Part shown: positions 27,624 to 37,387 of the stretch, in pieces
Numbering within the stretch: position 1 is the first letter of the stretch
Layout: each line of letters opens with the position of its first letter
Assembly: GCA_008501765.1 (NCBI GenBank)
Contig: QQUE01000002.1
Location: 556,336 to 620,335, forward strand
Length of the DNA: 64,000 nucleotides
Direction of reading: 5' to 3'
Source: Calditrichota bacterium
Lineage (GTDB): Bacteria; Zhuqueibacterota; Zhuqueibacteria; Zhuqueibacterales; Geothermadaptataceae
Notes under the pieces: generated by a model
Databases searched by the model: none
What the model was told of the DNA's origin: nothing
What the model saw: the letters and a program-made list of their open reading frames with translations, nothing else
Translations under genes and position numbers: made by a program

Positions 27624-27853
27624 AACTCTAAATTATTTATTCATTTGCAGTTTTTACGGAACCACACAAACAGGCTACAGCGAATAATACACCAAATTTA
27701 TTCCCATTTTCAGCACCATTTATAGGCAAAACGAGCCCTGTTTGTTGCTGTCAAAAATTTATAATTCCCTTGGAAGTTCAAACGCGAATCAATATATTTA
27801 CTGGCTCTTTTAACTCATAAAGCCCTTTACGAACGAAAATATTTACCAGCCCA

Positions 27854-29545
27854 ATGGCGTATCAAAATAAAATACTCTTCCTGCCAGTACTATTCGTTCT
27901 CATTGTTTCTTGTAGCACAACCAAACCGGATAAGGCCTTGCAAAGCGAGGTGCCAACTTCAGTTTTTAGCACGCAAGCGCTGAATCTGGTAATCACAGCC
28001 AGCACGGAGGAACTGCTTGACAATAATGAACAGGCATTGTTGCTCTTTCAGGAAGCGCAGCTTTATGACTCGAGTTCTGCAGGGATCGATTTGGCCATCG
28101 CAAAGCTTTATCAAAAACTTGGTCACTATGAAAGTTCAGTCAGAGTTCTCGAACAAGGCCTGCGAAAAGATTCTTCCCATTATGAAATTCTCGATAACCT
28201 CGTAATTTTAAAAGAAATTAAGCAAGAGTATAAAACGGTTATCCTCCTCTATAAAAAAATGCTGCACCTGCAGCCATTTGACCTCGCCATCAAAAACAGA
28301 CTGGCACGTGTTTTTGAAATAATCGGTGATTTCAGTTCAGCAATTGAGTTGTACGAAGAAATTGTCTTACTGGAGAATGTCCGACCGGAACTTTGGGAAA
28401 CTTTGGGGAATCTGTATCTAAAAATAGAAGACAGGGCCAACGCCGTTCGCTGTTTCAAAGAATTGCTTTCTGAATACCCCGGCGATGAGGAAACCTACCT
28501 GCGCCTTGGGAAATTACTACAGGAAATAGATGATATGCCGGCGGCAGTTGCACTTTATAATGAAGCGATTAATACCAATTCACGGTTTAACCATGTCGTC
28601 AATGAACTTGCGGAAATCTATATTGCAACACAAAAACCGGATCTGGCAATCGCACTTTACGAGACTTACTATCAAAGTGACACGACCTCATTTTTTAAAA
28701 TAACCTCGCTCGCGGAAACACATGAAAATTTCGGCGATGGGCAACGGGCACACTTTCTTTTTCATCAATTGGTGAAGATATTTCCTCAGGAATGGCGAGC
28801 GTGGGTACAAACAGGGCGCTATGAATACAGACAGAACAGGTTAACTAATTCCTTGAACCATTTTCTCAAAGCCTGCTCGTTAACCGATGATGGACTGCCA
28901 CATATTCTGTTGGCTCAAAATTACTTTCAGCTCGATAGCCTGGTTGCCGCCGAAAACACCCTGCGATTTGTGTATCCAAAAACTTCAGCCAGCCCGGACA
29001 TCAATTATTTGCTAGGATTGGTGGTTAAACGGCAAAACCGTTTTAATGAAGCTGTCCCCTATTTTCAACGGGTGTTAAAAATAAATCCGGACCACAGTCA
29101 GGCCATAAATATGCTCGCAGAAACATACGCCAATTCACGGCAATACAGCGTGTCCGATTCACTTTATGAGAAAGCGTTGGCTCATGCTCAGGGCAAAGCT
29201 TTTGTCCAAAACAATTTTAGCTTTAATCTTGCTGAGCGGGGAGTAAACCTTGAATATGCACTGACGCTGATCAATGATGCCCTGCAATCCGAACCGGGGA
29301 ACGCGGCGTTTTTGGATACCAAAGGCTGGGTTCTCTTCAAAATGGGACAGCTCGAGGAATCGCTAAAATTTATTCAAAAATCTCTTGAAATCCGGCCAGA
29401 AAATGCCGAGGTTTTTGAGCATCTTGGCGACGTTTATCTTAGAATTGGGGATATCGATAATGCAGTTCGTGCGTGGAAAGAGGCTCTGCGCATCGATGAA
29501 ACACGGGAAACTTTGATATTAAAAATCAATCGGCATCAAAAATAA
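27854..29545 (+). CDS. TPR-repeat outer-membrane lipoprotein
   Basis: 563 residues. The N terminus ends in the lipobox LIVSC (lipid-modified Cys near residue 20), so it is a lipoprotein. The rest is an almost continuous TPR solenoid, with about a dozen units from residue 45 to 555 such as AIAKLYQKLGHYESSVRVLE, TLGNLYLKIEDRANAVRCFK, LLGLVVKRQNRFNEAVPYFQ and HLGDVYLRIGDIDNAVRAWK. It probably acts as a scaffold at the periplasmic face of the outer membrane. It is followed after 87 bases by the DUF4292 lipoprotein and then glycan genes. TPR lipoproteins beside DUF4292 proteins are likely functional partners, but the function is unknown. Confidence 0.85.
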   Translation: MAYQNKILFLPVLFVLIVSCSTTKPDKALQSEVPTSVFSTQALNLVITASTEELLDNNEQALLLFQEAQLYDSSSAGIDLAIAKLYQKLGHYESSVRVLEQGLRKDSSHYEILDNLVILKEIKQEYKTVILLYKKMLHLQPFDLAIKNRLARVFEIIGDFSSAIELYEEIVLLENVRPELWETLGNLYLKIEDRANAVRCFKELLSEYPGDEETYLRLGKLLQEIDDMPAAVALYNEAINTNSRFNHVVNELAEIYIATQKPDLAIALYETYYQSDTTSFFKITSLAETHENFGDGQRAHFLFHQLVKIFPQEWRAWVQTGRYEYRQNRLTNSLNHFLKACSLTDDGLPHILLAQNYFQLDSLVAAENTLRFVYPKTSASPDINYLLGLVVKRQNRFNEAVPYFQRVLKINPDHSQAINMLAETYANSRQYSVSDSLYEKALAHAQGKAFVQNNFSFNLAERGVNLEYALTLINDALQSEPGNAAFLDTKGWVLFKMGQLEESLKFIQKSLEIRPENAEVFEHLGDVYLRIGDIDNAVRAWKEALRIDETRETLILKINRHQK

Positions 29546-29632
29546 TTTACAGCCGATTCCAGGTTGTCTCCAGCACCCTGATTTAGAATCATTCAATCGA
29601 TAATTTCAACTTTATTATTTCAGGAAAAAATT

Positions 29633-30418
29633 TTGCCAAAATCAGTTCTTTCATTACTCTCAGCGCTATTCTTATTACAACTCGTGACAGGTTGTGCGTT
29701 TTTCAAGCCGAAGATTATTGCCGATCTAACCAAAAACGAACCCGGTGAAATACTTGCCCGGGTATCTCAAAATCATGACCGCATTCATGCTTTAAGCGGC
29801 AAAGGATTGATCGTGGTGGAAATGCCGGGCAATGCATTTCAGGGAAATGCCACCATCGAGGTTTTGCGCCGGGACTCGTTATTCATTAAAGCCGAAGCTG
29901 CCTTTGGCATTGATGTGGGGTACTTTTTTGCAAACCGGAAAATGTTTGCCCACTACTCTCCCTTTGAAAACGCCCTATACCGCGGCCCGATTGAAAAGGT
30001 TAACAAGCTCATTTTATTTCAAATGAAAATTACCTATGACGAGTTGCTCAGCGCCGTATTGGGAACACTCGATTTCAAATTTACCCAGGAAACAAGTGTA
30101 AGTATTGAAAATAATCATTATATTTTCAGACAGAAACGCGACAGCCACTGGCTTTCGGTTGCAGTCGATCCGGCGAAATACGTGATTACCAAAGCTGAAT
30201 TGGCAACGGATGCCGGAAAAATCATTGCCCGGCAGGAGTTTAAATTTTTCCATAAAATAAACGGAATCTGGTTTCCGAAGTCTGTTCAGTTGCGTAAACT
30301 CGATTCGCGTGAACGTTTAACAATTAAGTATTCAAAAGTCGAACTCAACAAAGCAATTCCCCCGAACAAATTTGATTTTAAAGTGCCTGGAGACGCAAGG
30401 CGTTATCGATTGAAATAA
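29633..30418 (+). CDS. DUF4292-type lipoprotein (LolB-like fold proposed)
   Basis: 261 residues with a signal peptide ending in lipobox LVTGC (Cys near residue 22). The mature part matches DUF4292: HALSGKGLIVVEMPGNAFQGNATIEVLRRDSLFIKAE opening, FGIDVGYFFANRKMFAHYSP and the late KFFHKINGIWFPKSVQL. The pattern of repeated beta-strands and a lipid-attached N terminus resembles LolA/LolB lipoprotein carriers. That similarity is inference. The start is TTG at 29633 with AGGA about eight bases upstream. It lies between the TPR lipoprotein and glycosyltransferases, two bases before the next gene. Confidence 0.78.
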   Translation: MPKSVLSLLSALFLLQLVTGCAFFKPKIIADLTKNEPGEILARVSQNHDRIHALSGKGLIVVEMPGNAFQGNATIEVLRRDSLFIKAEAAFGIDVGYFFANRKMFAHYSPFENALYRGPIEKVNKLILFQMKITYDELLSAVLGTLDFKFTQETSVSIENNHYIFRQKRDSHWLSVAVDPAKYVITKAELATDAGKIIARQEFKFFHKINGIWFPKSVQLRKLDSRERLTIKYSKVELNKAIPPNKFDFKVPGDARRYRLK

Positions 30419-30420
30419 TT

Positions 30421-31389
30421 ATGCGTAAAGATTTTCTGGAAAATAATATGATCGATGTTTCTGTTGTCATTCCCGTTTATAACGAAGCTGATTCACTACC
30501 CGAGTTGCATGAACGACTGGTTGCCGTAGTAGATGAAAATAACTACAGCGCCGAGTTCGTTTTCATCGATGACGGGTCAACTGACAGCTCGTTTCAGGTT
30601 TTGCAGCAATTGCATGAAACAGATAAGCGGGTCTGCGTTTCACAATTACGAAGAAATTATGGCAAATCCGCAGCACTGGCCGAAGGATTCAATTTGGCAC
30701 GGGGACGCTATGTCGTAACGATGGATTCAGATTTACAGGATGATCCTGCAGAAATTCCCCACCTGATCGCAAAACTGCTGGAGGGATTTGACGTTGTTTC
30801 CGGTTGGAAAAAGAAACGTTATGATCCTTTTATCAAGCGCTTCACTTCAAAAATATTTAACAAAGTGACCGGTAAAATAACCGGTGTCCATTTGAATGAT
30901 ATGAATTGTGGTTTAAAAATATATCGCAATGAAGTGATAAAGCTCGTCCGGCTTTATGGCCAGCGTCACCGATTCATTCCTGTTCTGGCAGCCCAAAACG
31001 GCTTTCGTATTGGTGAGCTCGTTGTGAAACACGCCCCGCGAAAACACGGCGTGACAAAATTTGGGCCCTCGCGCTTTTTAGTCGGCGCCCTGGATTTGCT
31101 GACTCTCGTCTTTTTATCCCGCTATGTGAAACGGCCCTTGCACTTTTTTGGCGGGCTCGGAATGATGAGTTTCAGTCTCGGATTTCTCGTCAATTTATAT
31201 TTGAGTATCGAACGCATTCTCTACAATAAATTTCTTTCCAACCGACCACTTTTATTTTTAGGTGTCTTGCTAATCATCGTCGGTGTTCAGTTTATTTCAA
31301 TCGGCCTGATCGGGGAAATGCTGGTCGAGTCCCGTTCTGATGTAAACTCATACAAAGTCAAAAAAACAATCGGCTTTGAGCAGGAATGA
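30421..31389 (+). CDS. Polyprenyl-phosphate glycosyltransferase (GtrB/ArnC-like GT2)
   Basis: 322 residues. The GT2 domain (residues 10-230) has VSVVIPVYNEADSLPEL, VFIDDGSTDSS and the metal-binding VTMDSDLQDDP, followed by GWKKKRYDPFIKRFTSKIFN, typical of dolichyl/undecaprenyl-phosphate glycosyltransferases such as GtrB, DPMS and ArnC. Two C-terminal membrane helices (about 240-265 and 275-300) match that family. It would move a sugar from a nucleotide donor to undecaprenyl phosphate at the cytoplasmic side of the inner membrane. The gene ends inside the leader of the GT4 gene. An internal ATG at 30448 is an alternative start. Confidence 0.88.
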   Translation: MRKDFLENNMIDVSVVIPVYNEADSLPELHERLVAVVDENNYSAEFVFIDDGSTDSSFQVLQQLHETDKRVCVSQLRRNYGKSAALAEGFNLARGRYVVTMDSDLQDDPAEIPHLIAKLLEGFDVVSGWKKKRYDPFIKRFTSKIFNKVTGKITGVHLNDMNCGLKIYRNEVIKLVRLYGQRHRFIPVLAAQNGFRIGELVVKHAPRKHGVTKFGPSRFLVGALDLLTLVFLSRYVKRPLHFFGGLGMMSFSLGFLVNLYLSIERILYNKFLSNRPLLFLGVLLIIVGVQFISIGLIGEMLVESRSDVNSYKVKKTIGFEQE

Positions 31390-31396
31390 CACAGCA

Positions 31397-32518
31397 ATGA
31401 AAATCGGATTTCTTTCTGTTTTTTACCCCTTTCGCGGCGGGATCGCCCAATTTAACGCCAACCTATTCCGGGAATTTGAGAAAAAACACGAAATAAAAGC
31501 GTGGAATTTTACCCGGCAATACCCGGAAATTCTTTTTCCGGGAAAGTCGCAATTCGTCGCTGAAAATGATACGGCGGACGCCATTCCATCGCAGCGCACT
31601 TTAGACACAATTAATCCGCTAACCTGGTATAAAACTGCAACTGCTGTAAAAAAATTTGCACCGGATGTTTTATTCACCCGTCTGTGGATGCCCTTTTTTT
31701 CACCTTCATTAGGGACTGTCGCTGCATCAGTGCGAAAGAAGGGCACGAAAACAATAGCCCTGCTCGACAATGTATTGCCACACGAACGCCGGCCTGGAGA
31801 TCACGCGTTAATCCGCTATTATTTAAAGCGCCACGATGGATTTATTGTCATGACGGAATCGGTAAAATCTGACTTGCAAACCTTTCTTCCCAATGCGAAA
31901 ATCCTGCTTAAACCACATCCAATATATTCCCACTTCGGCGAATCTGTACCAATTGCAAAAGCCCGCACTGCTCTCGGGTTGCCAACTGATAAAAAAATAA
32001 TCCTCTTTTTTGGATTTATTCGTGGCTACAAAGGTCTCGATATTCTCATCGAAGCGATGAAGAACCTGCCCGAAGATTACCATTTGCTCATCGCTGGAGA
32101 AGTTTACGGTGACTACAGCCCTTATGAAAACCTCATCGAAAAATTTAAGCTGAATTCCCGTGTGCACCAGTTCGTCGAATATATTGAAGATGAAAAAGTC
32201 CCACTCCTTTTTTCTGCCGCAGACTTGTGTGTTTTGCCATACCGTTCGGCAACACAAAGTGGCATCGCACAGATTGCCTGGCACTACCACTTGCCACTGC
32301 TTGTTTCCCAAGTTGGCGGGCTCGCAGAGATGGTGGATGAGGGCGAAACAGGCTTGATATTAGATGAATTAAATGCGACTGCCCTCGCTAAAAAAATTAT
32401 GCTTTATTATGAGAATAATCTAAAAGATCAATTTTCCATAAACATGGAAAAGCAGCGAGACCAATATTCCTGGCCTGGATTTACCGACGCAATGATCGAT
32501 TTTGTGAAAAAAATATAA
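31397..32518 (+). CDS. Glycosyltransferase, GT4-like
   Basis: About 373 residues of GT-B fold. The N-terminal domain opens IGFLSVFYPFRGGIAQFN, the GGIAQ loop being common in GT4 enzymes. The donor-side domain has ILFFGFIRGYKGLDILIEAM, LIAGEVYGDY, DEKVPLLFSAADLCVLPYRSATQSGI and a late GLAEMVDEGETGLI. The classic E-x7-E is replaced by SATQSGIAQIAW, as in several GT4 subgroups. ATG 31397 follows AGGA; an in-frame TTG at 31376 overlaps the previous gene. It probably extends the lipid-linked sugar made by the neighbouring GT2. No signal peptide. Confidence 0.85.
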   Translation: MKIGFLSVFYPFRGGIAQFNANLFREFEKKHEIKAWNFTRQYPEILFPGKSQFVAENDTADAIPSQRTLDTINPLTWYKTATAVKKFAPDVLFTRLWMPFFSPSLGTVAASVRKKGTKTIALLDNVLPHERRPGDHALIRYYLKRHDGFIVMTESVKSDLQTFLPNAKILLKPHPIYSHFGESVPIAKARTALGLPTDKKIILFFGFIRGYKGLDILIEAMKNLPEDYHLLIAGEVYGDYSPYENLIEKFKLNSRVHQFVEYIEDEKVPLLFSAADLCVLPYRSATQSGIAQIAWHYHLPLLVSQVGGLAEMVDEGETGLILDELNATALAKKIMLYYENNLKDQFSINMEKQRDQYSWPGFTDAMIDFVKKI

Positions 32519-32581
32519 AGTAGCCATCTATAATTTAAGGCTGCCAAAGTAGAGTTGTGCGCGCAAAGGGAGGTGTATCAG

Positions 32582-35170
32582 ATGGAGAAGCACGATAACC
32601 AAAAACCGGAACTCGCCACCGAAACACAGGAAACCGTCATTCAGAAGCCACTAAACCAGTTATTGGCCGAGCACCCGGACTGGTCTGCCTTCGGCCTATT
32701 TTTCTTTTTCACGGTTTTATTTTTTTTCGACGTCATCTTTACCAATAAAGTATTCATCCCCGCCGTCCAGAATCCTGTTTTTGCACTGGCTGCACCGCTC
32801 AAAGATGCATTTTTTAATCAAGGTATATTCCCGCAATGGAGCCCATTCATTTTTGCCGGCATGCCTAGCTTCGCCAGCCTGATTTATGCACCGCTGGCCT
32901 ATTTCCCAAACGTGCCCTTCTTGCTCGCCGACGCAATTATCGGGCTGCCACCGTTGCTTTTTCACGTAATTCACTATCCCATTGCAGGCATCGGCGTCTA
33001 TCTTTTTCTCCGTGACCGGCAGGTTGCGTTTGTACCCGCCATGCTTGGGGGAATGGCATTTATGTTTTCACCCCATCTCGTTGCCATGGAGACGGCGGGT
33101 CACAGTTTGCAACTAATGACTTCAGCCTGGTTACCTCTCGCACTTTGGTCTTTTTCACGGCTCTTGCGTTGCGGGGGTTGGTTTAATTTCGCGTTGGCAT
33201 CTTTAATCCTTGGTTTTCAATTTCAATCAGCTCACATACAAATAATTTATTATTCCTGGATTGTATTTACCCTGTATTTTCTATTTTTCAGCTATACACT
33301 TCTCCGGGAAAAAAAATACAAACGCGTGGGCATTTTAATCCTCTTTTTTGTTGGCACATTCACCCTGGGGTTCAGCCTCGCAGCGATGAAACTTCTGCCA
33401 ATTTATGAATATTTGCCGCACTCGATCCGAGGGTCAGCCTCAATTTTGGCGCCGCCAATAAACGAAAATGGTTTTGAATTGGCAACAAACTGGTCGTTTT
33501 CCGCAAAGGATATGTTAACTTTTTTAATCCCATCATTTCTCGGATTTGGCGGTTCCCCAAATTATTGGGGCGCGATGCCTTCAGCCGAACACCCCAATTA
33601 TGCCGGGATTCTCATTCTGGTTCTTGCATTTATTGCTCTCATTTTTCGCCGCAAAGAAACGATCGTTATCTTTTTAGGAACCTCCCTGTTTTTAGCGCTT
33701 ATTTTCGCTTTTGGGAGAAATTTATCTTTCATTTATAAATTAGCCTACGACTACTTGCCTTTTTATGATACTTTTCGCCACCCAATTATGATCATGGTCA
33801 TCGTGCACTTTTGTCTGGCCATTCTTGCCGGGCTCGGTTTGCAATATCTGATGGATAAATTAAAATTTTTCAAAACAACGGGTACAAGTACGGCTGCTTT
33901 TGCAAGGAGAATTTATATTGCAATGGCTGAAATTGTTAGCATAGCCTTGCTTCTGACCGTGTTTAAAAATGCTTTTTTCGACTTGATGCAAAACTGGTAT
34001 CCCGACCAATTCTCAATCACGCAGCAATTGAAATTGGACCGGATCCGCTTTGCCATGCTTTTCAAAGATTGGTGGCTCGTAACCCTGTGGATTTGTGGTG
34101 GTCTTTTTTTTATGGTGCTCGCCTTAAAAAAGAAAAGCAGTCGCAATGGATTTGCACTGGGAATTTTGATCATCACGCTTGCCGATATTTGGATTGTTGA
34201 CTTCAAATTAAATAAAGCTGTTGGTTCAGTCGAAGCGATCAAACAACTCGAAACGGACGAAATTACCGCCTTTTTAAAGTCGGACACTACGCTTTTTCGC
34301 ATTTTACCAACGGCACGCCTGTTTGGTGATTTGCAAGCGAGTGCACACGGCATTCAGTCACTGGGCGGTACGCATCCCGCTCGTTTGCGGCTCTTTCAGG
34401 ATTTCATCACAGCCGCCCGGTTAGATTCAGGTTATGCGAAAAAATATTACCAAGCCATTGAACAAGCCGATGGAACCTATTTACAGCCAATCCCGCTTGA
34501 TTTGGTTGACGGTGAATTACGCATGGTTCACCAAAACCTGGTTGATTTTTTAAACGTAAAATACATCCTTTCGCAATATCCCATATCTGAAAGCGGCGTC
34601 ATTCTACGAAAACACGGCAATAAAATAATCGACCGACAACAGTTTCCCGTACTCATTTATGAAAATCTGGCTGTCTTGCCGCGCGCATTTCTCGTTGGCC
34701 AATTTGCGGTCGGTGAATCACCCGAGGCCATTTTAAAACACGTTCTTTCACCCGGATTTGATCCCCGACAAAAAGTAGTTTTAACCCAAATTCCACCCGG
34801 AAAAATAGAGCCGGACTCGACCTCCACTTGTGAGATTCTCAGCTACAATCTCAACAAAATTCAAATAAAAACAAGCGCTCAAAACGACCAGCTTTTGATC
34901 TTGTCGGATAGCTATTACAAACCGGGCTGGCATGCACGGATTGACGGAAAGCCTGCAAAAATATTAGCCGCGAACTATGCTTTTCGAGCGGTTCCTGTGC
35001 CTGCGGGAAATCACCTCGTAGATTTCACTTATTCAAGCCGCGCCTTCAATGCCGGTGTTGGAATTACATGCATGGGAACTCTAATCGTTTTTGGCTGTTT
35101 TTTCTATAATTATCGTCGAAAAATGCCGGCTGAAACACAAAAACTCGAAGAGGAAAACCCAAATACCTGA
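32582..35170 (+). CDS. YfhO-like multi-pass membrane protein
   Basis: About 862 residues with some 12-14 membrane helices over residues 35-560 and a soluble C-terminal domain up to residue 830, ending in one more helix. The phrase FPQWSPFIFAGMPSFASLIYAPLAYFPN fits the 'P.W.P....G.P' loop of YfhO-family proteins, which resemble GT-C enzymes and in Bacillus and Listeria glycosylate teichoic or lipoteichoic acids. The late ILSDSYYKPGWHARIDGKPAKIL is also a YfhO hallmark. ATG 32582 has a strong GGGAGGTG seven bases upstream. As last gene of the TPR-DUF4292-GT2-GT4 cluster, it probably uses the polyprenyl-phosphate sugar made by the GT2. Confidence 0.82.
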   Translation: MEKHDNQKPELATETQETVIQKPLNQLLAEHPDWSAFGLFFFFTVLFFFDVIFTNKVFIPAVQNPVFALAAPLKDAFFNQGIFPQWSPFIFAGMPSFASLIYAPLAYFPNVPFLLADAIIGLPPLLFHVIHYPIAGIGVYLFLRDRQVAFVPAMLGGMAFMFSPHLVAMETAGHSLQLMTSAWLPLALWSFSRLLRCGGWFNFALASLILGFQFQSAHIQIIYYSWIVFTLYFLFFSYTLLREKKYKRVGILILFFVGTFTLGFSLAAMKLLPIYEYLPHSIRGSASILAPPINENGFELATNWSFSAKDMLTFLIPSFLGFGGSPNYWGAMPSAEHPNYAGILILVLAFIALIFRRKETIVIFLGTSLFLALIFAFGRNLSFIYKLAYDYLPFYDTFRHPIMIMVIVHFCLAILAGLGLQYLMDKLKFFKTTGTSTAAFARRIYIAMAEIVSIALLLTVFKNAFFDLMQNWYPDQFSITQQLKLDRIRFAMLFKDWWLVTLWICGGLFFMVLALKKKSSRNGFALGILIITLADIWIVDFKLNKAVGSVEAIKQLETDEITAFLKSDTTLFRILPTARLFGDLQASAHGIQSLGGTHPARLRLFQDFITAARLDSGYAKKYYQAIEQADGTYLQPIPLDLVDGELRMVHQNLVDFLNVKYILSQYPISESGVILRKHGNKIIDRQQFPVLIYENLAVLPRAFLVGQFAVGESPEAILKHVLSPGFDPRQKVVLTQIPPGKIEPDSTSTCEILSYNLNKIQIKTSAQNDQLLILSDSYYKPGWHARIDGKPAKILAANYAFRAVPVPAGNHLVDFTYSSRAFNAGVGITCMGTLIVFGCFFYNYRRKMPAETQKLEEENPNT

Positions 35171-35396
35171 GAAGTTTTCAGTTTTGTACAGAGAATCAAT
35201 TATTGATTTTGTGCGATGTAAATGCGTTCTTTCCCGGTTCACCGAATTTAATTTTAGAGAACAAACAAATGGGCGAAATTTAATACTAAAGAAGTTTGGT
35301 TTATTATTCTGTGATAATGCCCGCTTTCACAAATAAGTCACCCGGTTAAAACAATTGACTGAGTCTAAATGAGTTGCGGAACTATCACGAATTTAA

Positions 35397-35424
35397 TTGC
35401 ATAGCAATCTGATAAGTCTATATT
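35397..35424 (+). promoter_or_regulatory. Candidate promoter of the EIIA gene
   Basis: TTGCAT (35397-35402) and TATATT (35419-35424) are 16 bases apart, with a GGAG ribosome site at 35451 and the ATG at 35465. It lies in the 294-base gap after the YfhO-like gene. Tentative, since FCB promoters deviate from this consensus. Confidence 0.35.
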
Positions 35425-35464
35425 AGCAGATTGAGTTTTTTTTTTGAATTGGAGATACAAGCAC

Positions 35465-35929
35465 ATGTTAGCCGATATATTATCGAGCGAGACCATAGTT
35501 GTTCCGCTGCAAAATACAGACAAAAATTCTGTCATCGAGGAACTTGTCAGCAAACTCGATGAAACAAAAAAAATCACCAACCGTCGCGATGTACTGCAAG
35601 CTATTCTCGACCGGGAAGCTGTGATGAGCACCGGCGTCGGGGATGGCGTCGCGATTCCGCACGGAAAATGTGACGCAGTAAATGAACTAGTTGCCGCTCT
35701 CGGAGTCACAAAGGATCCGCTGAATTTTGATTCAATTGATCAACAGCCGGTCCGTCTCGTTTGGTTGCTCGTCGGACCATCGGGCAAAACGGGACCGCAT
35801 TTGAAAGCCTTAAGCCGTATATCCAGATTGATGCACAACAGCCATTTCAGGGACAGCGTCATCTCAGCGCCAACGCCACAGAACGTGTTGGATTTTATTA
35901 AAGAGGAAGAAAATAGATATTTTGAATAA
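35465..35929 (+). CDS. PTS EIIA domain protein (fructose/nitrogen-regulatory type, PtsN-like)
   Basis: 154 residues forming one EIIA-fructose/EIIA-Ntr domain. The phosphorylated histidine is His66 in GVAIPHGK, and LVWLLVGPSGKTGPHLKALSRISRLM is the matching C-terminal half. Stand-alone EIIA-Ntr proteins receive phosphate from a NPr/HPr-like protein and regulate metabolism or potassium uptake rather than carry sugar. No EIIB, EIIC or HPr gene is nearby, which supports a regulatory role. ATG 35465 is chosen behind GGAG; an in-frame TTG at 35444 is less likely. Specificity is not provable here. Confidence 0.85.
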   Translation: MLADILSSETIVVPLQNTDKNSVIEELVSKLDETKKITNRRDVLQAILDREAVMSTGVGDGVAIPHGKCDAVNELVAALGVTKDPLNFDSIDQQPVRLVWLLVGPSGKTGPHLKALSRISRLMHNSHFRDSVISAPTPQNVLDFIKEEENRYFE

Positions 35930-36041
35930 TTGGTAATCATCGCTTGCAATATGCCCGCAATTTCTCAAATGTTTTTTATTAGATAGATGGTTTCAGCGAT
36001 ATTCGAATTACCCTTCCGCTCGCATACACAGGTTTTATTTT

Positions 36042-37310
36042 ATGAAAAGAATTAAGCGCATCAAAGGAACCCAGGACATTCTCCCGGAAACTTCCTTTAA
36101 ATGGCAATATATTGAAAATACGGTTCGAAAAATAATGGTGCGCTACGGGTATCATGAAATTCGCACCCCAATGTTCGAAATGACAGAACTTTTTGCCCGC
36201 GGAATCGGCCAGCTAACCGATATCGTTTCCAAAGAAATGTACACATTTACCGACCGCAGCAAAAAATCGATTACCTTGCGCCCGGAATGCACGGCGCCCG
36301 TTATGCGAGCCTACCTGGAAAACAACCTCGGTGAAGCGCGTCCGGTGCAAAAATTATATTACATTTCCCCCATGTTCCGCCAGGAAAATCCGCAAGCGGG
36401 CAGATTGCGGCAGTTCCATCAATTCGGCGTGGAATGCATCGGGCCTTCGGCGCCGGAAGCGGATGTGGAAACAATTTTGCTCGGGCTTGATATCTATCAG
36501 GAACTGGGGCTGACGAATTTTACTGTCAAAATTAATAGCGTTGGCGATGCCGAAAGCCGAATCAATTACAAAGCCCGGCTTAAAGAATTTCTCGAACCCC
36601 ATCTGACACGTATGTGCCACACATGTCAGGAACGCTACGACTCAAATCCGATGCGGATTCTTGATTGCAAAAACGAATCCTGCAACAGTATTCTATCCGA
36701 TGCACCGCAAATCATCGATAGCCTGACAACCGACGCCCGGGAACATTTTAACAAAGTTTTATCGCTGCTCGATCAAAACGAAGTAGAATACCAGATCGAT
36801 CACCGGCTAGTTCGCGGGCTTGATTATTACACATTCACCGCTTATGAATTTATCGGTGGCGGGCTTGGCGCCCAAAACGCGCTTGGAGGTGGCGGCCGCT
36901 ACGATTTGCTCGCAGAAGAAATCGGCAGCAAAAAACAAACTTGTGCGGTCGGTTTTGCCGCCGGCATCGAGAGATTGATTATGGCCATGGAAGAGGAAAA
37001 TCTCCTCCCGCAAATCAATTCCGGTATCGATGTATTCATTGCAACTTTTGGCGGAGAAACCCAGGACGCAGGATTTAAACTGGCGCGCACATTGCGAAAA
37101 AATGACATTAGTGTGCACACTGAACTGATGGGACGCAGCCTGAAAGCCCAAATGCGTGAGGCCAATCGCTCCGGCGCCCGCTTTGCATTAATTCTCGGTG
37201 AAGAAGAAATAAAAACCGGCCGCGCTGCACTTAAAGATTTGCTGCAAAGCGAACAAAAAGAAATTGCGCTTTCTGATTTGGTAGATGAGATTTTAAAAAC
37301 CCGGGAATAG
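36042..37310 (+). CDS. hisS: Histidyl-tRNA synthetase
   Basis: 422 residues, class II synthetase that charges tRNA-His. It opens with KGTQDILPET, then class II motif 2 (YYISPMFRQENPQAGRLRQFHQ, quoted in parts: FRQENPQAGRLRQFHQ), the histidine-A signature LVRGLDYYTFTAYEF and motif 3 ALGGGGRYD with VGFAAGIERL. The C-terminal anticodon-binding domain covers about residues 330-420. Length and order are typical. AGG lies nine bases before the ATG. The TrmH-type methylase follows after 77 bases, so transcription may continue. Confidence 0.97.
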   Translation: MKRIKRIKGTQDILPETSFKWQYIENTVRKIMVRYGYHEIRTPMFEMTELFARGIGQLTDIVSKEMYTFTDRSKKSITLRPECTAPVMRAYLENNLGEARPVQKLYYISPMFRQENPQAGRLRQFHQFGVECIGPSAPEADVETILLGLDIYQELGLTNFTVKINSVGDAESRINYKARLKEFLEPHLTRMCHTCQERYDSNPMRILDCKNESCNSILSDAPQIIDSLTTDAREHFNKVLSLLDQNEVEYQIDHRLVRGLDYYTFTAYEFIGGGLGAQNALGGGGRYDLLAEEIGSKKQTCAVGFAAGIERLIMAMEEENLLPQINSGIDVFIATFGGETQDAGFKLARTLRKNDISVHTELMGRSLKAQMREANRSGARFALILGEEEIKTGRAALKDLLQSEQKEIALSDLVDEILKTRE

Positions 37311-37387
37311 CTACCGCCGCCTGAACCGGGTATTTCGAAAGAACAATACAACAAACCCATCGCTCAACTTTCTAAGCAGGCAATTCA

